A stretch of DNA of 64,000 nucleotides from Spongilla lacustris (taxonomy: Eukaryota > Porifera > Demospongiae > Spongillida > Spongillidae). Below, one piece after another: positions 57,455 to 64,000 of this stretch (positions within the stretch are counted from its first letter, which is position 1; each line of letters opens with the position of its first letter). The notes beneath the pieces were generated by a model. The model saw only the letters and a list, made by a program, of their open reading frames with translations. It had not been told where the DNA came from and ran no database searches. The DNA is taken from positions 4,025,720 to 4,089,719 of the forward strand of contig OX442433.1 in assembly GCA_949361645.1 (NCBI GenBank), given 5' to 3'. Position numbers and translations under genes: made by a program.

Positions 57455-59076
57455 CTGAATATCACTGATGATCCCTAATTTATACATTGATATACTGTAC
57501 TACTATGAGGAAGACTATCAATAGTTGTACCCACCAATTCAAAAAGTATTGCACTAATCACATTACACACATGTGTTATGGGTGCTCCATATTGGAGGCA
57601 ATAGTAAATAGCCTTGCAGCAAGCAGTGCTATATGTCTTGCTATCATTTCTGGTCATGATGATATTTGAGCCTGATAATCGATGTAGCAATTCTTCATTA
57701 CTTACATGTAATTCTATGTTTTGAACCAAATCAGTGATTTTGTTTTGCAAATCTCCTCTGTGTTATCTTACATCCCTTGTGTACAGACAGCAACTTTTTA
57801 TATTTACAATAAACTGCTGGTATGAATTTCTTAATTTAGCTGTTTTATTAATTTTAAGTTTAATCAGTTCTTAACATAAGGTGGATTGCAGATTACATTT
57901 ATCCAGCTCTGTATCCAAAACTGGTAGAGGAACAGCTACATTTTCAGCTGTGTCAACAGACACTATAAACTGCTCATTGAGAAACACCTGTACTTCAGCC
58001 CAACACCTTGTAAAATTTTGACATTATGACGTATTGCCCACCGCAACACATCAGGTGTAGTGTTGAGACTGCTTCCAGCAGAGTGCTTAATAATTATATG
58101 ATACTTCTTGTATTTTCAAAACGTTGGGATGCTATGTTAGTGTGGATGTAAAAACACCAAGCCCCTTTCGTATCATGGGTGCTTACATTACGTTCATTAA
58201 ATGTAATTCTTAAAATGGTAAAAAAAAATTCTTTTCAAATCATCAGCTTCATTATCCATGCAAGTACACACAGAAGTGTTGAATAAAAATATAGAATTTC
58301 ATAAACATAGTATTAAAATACGAATAATAAGCTCACATTGCATGTTGCTATGACAAATTTTGATTAAATTGGTTTGATTGATAAGTGCACTGCGCTAAAT
58401 CAGAATCTCGAGATATGCAAGGCGCTTTTACTACATAAGCAGCAGAGTCTGAAAATAATCTAGCTAAAGAACCCACGGCAACGATAAGGTGCGTTTTATA
58501 TAGAACACCTCTTTAACACTCTCTACCTACGTAAAAAAAAGTGAAAAACATATCTTTGTAACATTAAGGCAAATAAATATGACGTCCCACTGTCATAAAA
58601 GCTATTAGCTTTCACGATAATCGCGTACCTTAAACCATATGAAGCCGTTCGTGGAGGCTTCGAGACAACACCCTGCGCATCGTCTGATTGCCCTCATACT
58701 TAAATGAGTAATGCAACTAGGTGTCCTTAATGCCTTCATATGTATTTCATGGAACCCATTCAATGCGCTACAAAATTATATAACCAGCAAACCATACCCT
58801 TTTTGACACGCCCACAACTTACTACTGCGAATCATTTCACCGTATACAACGAATAGCTAATGCTAAAAGAAGCCATGGGCTACCTTTATAGAATATAGCA
58901 AGCACAACAGAACTCGAAACCAGCACAAACAATCGATCGCCACAAATCAATCCTCTCCGGCAGTCAAAAATTACGGCACAATTTTTGGGAGACAATTTTT
59001 TACGGTAGTTACGTGATTTATCCAAGTACCTACCATAGCATTGTGAAAAATGAAGAGTTTTCTCGTCGCTATCCAT
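57455..59076 (-). CDS. Unassigned multi-exon gene candidate
   Basis: A first exon is suggested at 59076-59034 (MDSDEKTLHFSQCY, donor CTATG then gtaggt). A candidate exon at 57752-57455 reads LQNKITDLVQNIELHVSNEE ... TYSTACCKAIYYCLQYGAPI ... IDSLPHSSTVY and ends cag then gtaagt. Phases match (1 to 1), but the acceptor is poor in pyrimidines and an in-frame TAG occurs near 57478; the other frame reads MYKLGIISDIQ, suggesting a one-base indel. Between them, 57.9-58.0 kb has an open stretch (VFLNEQFIVSVDTAENVAVP). The Y-x(n)-R-like ... LPS-STV layout recalls a domain seen in many uncharacterised invertebrate proteins. Function unknown. Confidence 0.4.
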
Positions 59077-59154
59077 GCAAGCGCAGGCTCTAATAATCCG
59101 GATATCGCATGATGTTTGTAATCACTGTGAATTTCATGCTAAATAAACGCAAAA

Positions 59155-59325
59155 GCAAAAAGCGGCTCGGGCGAAGCCCCAGACCCCACTGGGGGAGCTA
59201 TCAGCGCTCCCCCAGACCCCCTTGCTGTCACGGGAGGGGGCACGCCCCCTCCCGTACCCTCCCCCAGTTGTGATTATATTTATTGGACCCCCCTTTCCCA
59301 AATCCCTGGATCCGCCCCTGAATAG
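59155..59325. repeat. GC-rich dispersed repeat
   Basis: cggctcgggcgaagccccag, gggagggggcacgccccctc (palindromic) and ggatccgcccctgaa frame about 170 bp that are far richer in GC than their surroundings. Such sequence is often mis-annotated as protein (GSRDLGKGG-type frames). Confidence 0.75.
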
Positions 59326-59463
59326 AATAACTGCACGGCAACAGGTGAGGATTAAGCAAATGGAGCGGAAGTGTGCCTTTTGGTACAGTGATATACTTTG
59401 ATATATCCATGTATACATGCCAGACGGACTTAACCCAGTCCCAGGCAGAAATGTGTTGTCTTC

Positions 59464-60600
59464 TTAAAAGTTACTGGTAAAGATTCCCAGGACGACAAAT
59501 TTACATACAAAACTACTGGAGCATGCTGTAAAATCTCTCGGCATGATTTCAATATAATCATTCCTCCTCGTCATATACGCCACATCTGCAGACCTAGCCA
59601 AGTAGCCATTACATTGACGAGCCCCCAAAAGTTTCCTAAGTACATACAAAAGGCTGAAAACTTTGGCCTTTTTCAAACAGGGTAAAATGTCCTCCACTGT
59701 AAAGATTCCACTTAATAGTTCAATTGAGATCAAGAGGAGGATTGAGGCGCACACACACACCTGTTTGTCTGCCTTCCAAACAGCAGTCATATTGCTTATC
59801 CAATAACTCAGCTCTTCCAGCTGGTTCTGTACGGATTGTGTGGCAGAATCCAATTTCAGCGAACACATCCAGATGATCTGCTTATTGGTAATCGTCTTGT
59901 TCTCCTGTGGTCTTAGTTATAACACCTTGAAACACAAGATACTAAAACTATGTGCCACCTGGACACTTAGTGCACACCTGCTAACTGATCTTTTAACTAA
60001 ACCATCATCATACTTGGGTAACAAGGTTTGGCTGCAATCTAACCTAGGCAGCGATGGAAAAGATGGGGAGCAAGTTGTTGGCGGAGTTGAACTGTTGGCC
60101 AAGTGAAGGGACACAGGATCAACAAGATGTGGTGTCAATAATACTGGGAAGTCTTTGTCCTTGTTCTCTTCTGAACTCCTAACCAACCAAGTTACTTTCT
60201 TCCACTTCACTTTGTAGCAAAATGGTATAGACCTTGGCATTTGTGGCACAAATGGCCATCTGCAGGGCATTGCCTGGGCTCATGGTAACAACCACACCTC
60301 AGACAGTCCCTGATGAGCTATAAGAGTCTTGCTGTAATGTTGGGAACCTTTCTACAAGTTCCTGACCAGGCTGAGTCACTGCAACCCCTGACCATCCCCT
60401 CCTCAGCAATCCTCTAACTTCTTATGCTTCCCAGCTCCTCCTGCTTTAGTACTCACTGCAGCCACAGATTCCAGACTTTTTGTCTCCACCTGACACTGCA
60501 AATCAGCTGCTGTAGTCTCCATAGGTTGGCACATTCAAATATCCAATGATTTTGTCTGTTTCCAGGATATGATGCCTAATACACTATCCAGACTGCAAAT
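59464..60600 (-). pseudogene. Ty3/Gypsy gag-protease-RT fragment, minus strand
   Basis: Reading right to left: METTAADLQ near 60510 (compare MEATSTDLQ of the 50.7-kb element), a CX2CX3HX4C knuckle CLRCGCYHEPRQCPA and second knuckle CHKCQGLYHFATK (about 60310-60205), a decayed protease region, then RT start with SNMTAVWKADKQV, TVEDILPCLKKAKVFSLL (59868-59640). It ends inside RT. Closely related to, but not a copy of, the 50.7-kb element. Possible gag pieces extend to about 60760. LTRs not found. Confidence 0.75.
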
Positions 60601-60769
60601 CAGTACTACAATATCAAATCATCAGCAACACTATAATAAGAATCCACTGTCCTTTACTGTTGTTGCAAAGCTCAATAACACACTGGTCCACGCTCCTGCC
60701 TGACTATGTCAGCTGGGGAAAAAGCAATCCAATATCACATTTGCTGCTTTGAAATGAGCACCTTGTCCA

Positions 60770-62970
60770 GTTTTGTGGAGACAACATCAAAATAATTTCT
60801 GTTTTGTTCAATTGTTGGCCAACCACACTATGAAAGATCACCAATCTGACTTCACCACTTACTGTCTTCTTGCCCACAACTGTTTAAAACAGCTGGAACT
60901 TTCATTTGAGATGGGTCCATTGCACATGAAGTCCCCCTTCCTCCTTATCAATAGCCATGTTTTAGTAGCCCTGACTACATGAGAAATTGATGACTCAGAT
61001 TACAACTACAACTCCAGAACGTGTGCACAATACAAATCTCCCCCAAGTGCTGGACCTTAATAAGCACAAATACACAGAGATTTGTAAATGAAAGAAAGCA
61101 GCATGAACATCAAAAAGAGAATTGAATTAGCCTTTGTTTCTAAATAAGCCCCCTCACCAACAGAAGCAGAAATAATACATGCACTCGAATATTTACAATA
61201 TTGATATTAACCATAGGAGCTGCTGAATCAGCCATTGGGTTAGCAATTTTCGTTCCCTAATGTAGGTATAGGGGTACAATAGTGTGGGATCATTAAATCT
61301 TTTAAGAGAATAGAGGAGCACTGACAGCTCCCTGCCTGAGTAAGTAGCTGCCGATGATACAACTGATGCTCTGAATATTGTCTGATAACTATTGTTCATG
61401 AGAAACATACAACTCTAACAGCATGCATTCTGATCTTCTAGGAGCTACATGTATAAAAATACATGTGGACTTCATTTTTACATCCTACAATGGTTTATGA
61501 TCAGCCTCTTGTCTCACATATGTATGGGAACCATTTCACATGCAAGTAAAATGGCCAGGCACATATTCCAATTCCAAGGTCACAATTTCTGCTAAGTGAT
61601 CTTGATGCAGATACTACACTGAGGATGTCCAACCTGGACATGGGTAGCATTTGAGCTTGGCTTCATTCAGTCAATCACCTCAGTAGCCCACTTGCACCTA
61701 GCTAGAAAGGTGTAGCCTAAGCCTCTTAAGGTAACTGGCCTGTGTTTTTCAGCATAGACAACAGGTTGAGCTCCTCTAGCCTACTGGTTATGTACTATCC
61801 ATATAGCAAGTTCATTAAGGTATAGATGTAGCTTGTTTTTTAATTGATTAAACTTAGAACGTCCTCACATTTTAAGCTGTCTGTCATCATGACTATGGTA
61901 TGGAGCCTCATTGCTTGAGCCATTTCCAAATAATTTGTTTCTATCACTCATAGTCTTCATTGAGGTCCTGAATAGAAGCTTTAGTCATTAATGCCATTTA
62001 TGTACCACACAAGGTTGTTAAATAGCTGCAGTGTTCAGTGGAGGAAAGCATTCTAGCATCTAGCTGTTTCATGACATTGGGAATATGTTGTTCTTGTGTT
62101 CTGCAGAAACTGTATTCCACAGAATAAGTCAGAATAATCCTTTAGTGTCATGTCTCAGCCTCCTTAAATCCACCAAACTAATGCCGTACCTAAGCTGCTA
62201 ATAGCATGTGTCCAATGAGAGCAATGTATGCTGTTTAGTATCTAACATCTCAAAGTATAGTCCTTTTATTCTTCCTTACTGTTGAGAAAGAGCCCTCCGT
62301 TATTCTGACCTTACCTGGCTTCAAACAGAGGATTTGCAATTATGTAATGTGCCTTACTAGCCATTGCTATGGAGCCATGTGAATGGCAATCGCTGTTTGC
62401 AGGCATTTTGCTTTTGTGCGACGAAGCCAAAGAGTGATATCAGTTTCTGCGCAGTACTATGGCATATGGAATTTTGCCAGGGACTTTTAAAATAACGTGT
62501 TAGTCAAGAGAATTAGCTACATTAGGTGGCATTCAGGACCCATATGTAGAAGCTTATGCAGAAACCTGTACAGAGTGGCAGCATGCATTGGCCTATATTA
62601 GCTACTTGATATATTAAATCCAACCTTGACAAAACTAAGAACATGTCACCTCCATCATGGTGAAGATTTGGTAGAAAAAGAAAAGCTGACCGGCCAATAG
62701 AATAGCTGTAGCCATTTGAGATGGTTTTGTTATGCATGGATCAAACGCGGTACGTATTTTAGGTCCTGATCTGGCCACGAAACTAGGAATACACTTCACT
62801 CCAATTCTGTTAGATCAAATACATACCGATATGAACATACACAAAAATAACCATATACAAATACATTAGACACATGATAATGATCAGATAAGCATACATA
62901 GGTAGTGAATGCTTTCTGAGCAGAAAAGATCAATGGCCTCATTCAGGCCTCATTGAACATGTTTGTTGGT
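60770..62970. other. No recognisable gene
   Basis: Moderately AT-rich sequence without conserved motifs in the frames read. Confidence 0.4.
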
Positions 62971-62977
62971 CTGATGC

Positions 62978-63000
62978 GGGGGGGGGGGGGGGGGGGGGGG
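62978..63000. repeat. Poly-G tract
   Basis: 23 G residues following ctgatgc. Confidence 0.95.
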
Positions 63001-63715
63001 TCCGATGGGTTCAAACGACCCCCTCCATCTCCTGACCTCATACATGTACGCTAAGTACGATTGCGCTTACGCAGTACCGTTTGCAGCTGGACAATTGGCT
63101 AATACGGTATGCCTTTTGAATGGTGCAACATGAAATAAATTTTAGAGCTAATTATAAATTCTACTTTTTGTGACCCACATTTCATGCTTTGTTGAAGTCA
63201 TACCTTCGAGAGAATTTGATCTTTCGTACCCCCTACCATCGCACTAAATAAAATTACCAGCGCGCACGACCTACAATATTACTCCAATATCCGCGCATCG
63301 TTTTTATACGTCCATGTGATGGAGGCGGTAACTGAGAGGGGGTACTTTGATAGTGTGTAGCAAAGACAGCGACAATAGGATTTAGGTCAGCAAGTTACAA
63401 TATCAACTAAACGGATCAAGAAGTATATTTACAACAATTAGAACCAGCCACTTTTATTTTTTATTTTTAACCACTCTACGCGGCGTGTGTATTTTATGAA
63501 TAATACGTGTGGTTCAAATGGGCATTATCACATAAACAAAGGACAGGAGCGATGCACGTTGAGTGGTCGCTTGCTTGTGATAAGAAATCAAGGCGTTCAT
63601 ACGAAGCACAGAGATTTCAGCTAATTTACACTCAGTACTTGGCATTGATACTCACAATGATGCTGCCAACTCTGATATACCCACTCAAATTTTGTTATCA
63701 ATGCAAATGAACAAG

Positions 63716-63950
63716 TTATGAGGCTGCATCGGTACTGGTTGCTGAGATGAGGGTATAGGTGGCTGTGATGAGGCTGGTACGGGTGGCGGAGATGTGAAGC
63801 TGGTACAGGTGGCTGAGATCCGGAAAGGGGGGGGGGGGGGGGGGGGGAAATTTTTTTTTTTAGATGCATTCCTATTTATTAAGGCACCCTCCCCCTTTTT
63901 AAATATAGAGAGAGCCGGAAGGTACTGGTGGCTGAGATGAGGCTGGTACA
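63716..63950. repeat. Minisatellite with poly-G tract
   Basis: Variants of ggtactggtggctgagatga recur near 63732, 63755, 63777, 63804 and 63921. A G tract of about 21 (63827-63847) followed by an A/T run interrupts the array. Confidence 0.75.
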
Positions 63951-64000
63951 TGTATATGTCTAGGTACATTCCACATGAACAAAAATTCATTATGACCGAC

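Noticed and set aside
59134..59418. Gly-rich 94-codon minus-strand ORF
   Set aside because: It lies on a GC-rich dispersed repeat commonly mistaken for coding sequence.

Overview
The window is eukaryotic, AT-rich and intron-bearing. It looks like one locus of an invertebrate animal; the mix of Ty3/Gypsy, DIRS-like, hAT-like, piggyBac and very many small inverted-repeat elements would fit a sponge or another early-branching metazoan. The species is inference; nothing in the sequence names it.

The one clear host gene was found by reading short conserved exons off the minus strand. It encodes TFIIH subunit p62 (GTF2H1). Exon 1 (start codon at 55611) lies at 55.5 kb, exons 2-6 at 49.7-48.25 kb, exon 7 at 42.5 kb, exon 8 at 15.1 kb, and further exons at 11.9, 11.06 (tentative), 10.9 and 9.9 kb. 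Splice phases agree from exon to exon. The final C-terminal exon was not found, so the gene probably continues past the left edge. It spans at least 45.7 kb for roughly 435 codons seen, and nearly everything else between 1 and 55 kb is transposon sequence in its introns. A second, unassigned minus-strand gene candidate begins at 59076.

Mobile DNA, left to right: a decayed Gypsy element with its 3' LTR (1-3169); a 2.4-kb long-TIR element holding a broken Cys-rich/AT-hook coding piece (6.8-9.2 kb); several TA-flanked Tc1/mariner- or pogo-like MITEs (8-15.7 kb), one carrying an exon-like host fragment; a 1.35-kb foldback (17.3-18.7 kb); an apparently intact 4.0-kb DDE-type transposon with 556-bp TIRs and an 877-aa transposase, inserted with a TTAC duplication into a second foldback copy (18.7-23.0 kb); a decayed relative of that transposon (23.6-28.5 kb) split by a 2.65-kb LTR retrotransposon; DIRS-like and tyrosine-recombinase remnants (30.6, 34.8, 39.0 kb); an hAT-like pseudogene carrying further insertions (35.3-38.8 kb); a palindromic element with a piggyBac MITE inside (40.1-41.9 kb); a 2.3-kb piggyBac element (43.0-45.3 kb); a third, truncated member of the 4-bp-TSD transposon family (45.7-47.6 kb); a Gypsy element with both LTRs (50.7-54.9 kb); and a minus-strand Gypsy fragment (59.5-60.6 kb). 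The right end (61-64 kb) holds only simple repeats and unassigned sequence.

The most interesting system is the 4-bp-TSD transposon family. Three copies in different states define its termini (GGG then T/A then CAAT), target duplication, N-terminal Cys/His cluster, HTH and candidate catalytic motifs. The nested insertions give relative ages, and two empty sites can be reconstructed from this window alone.
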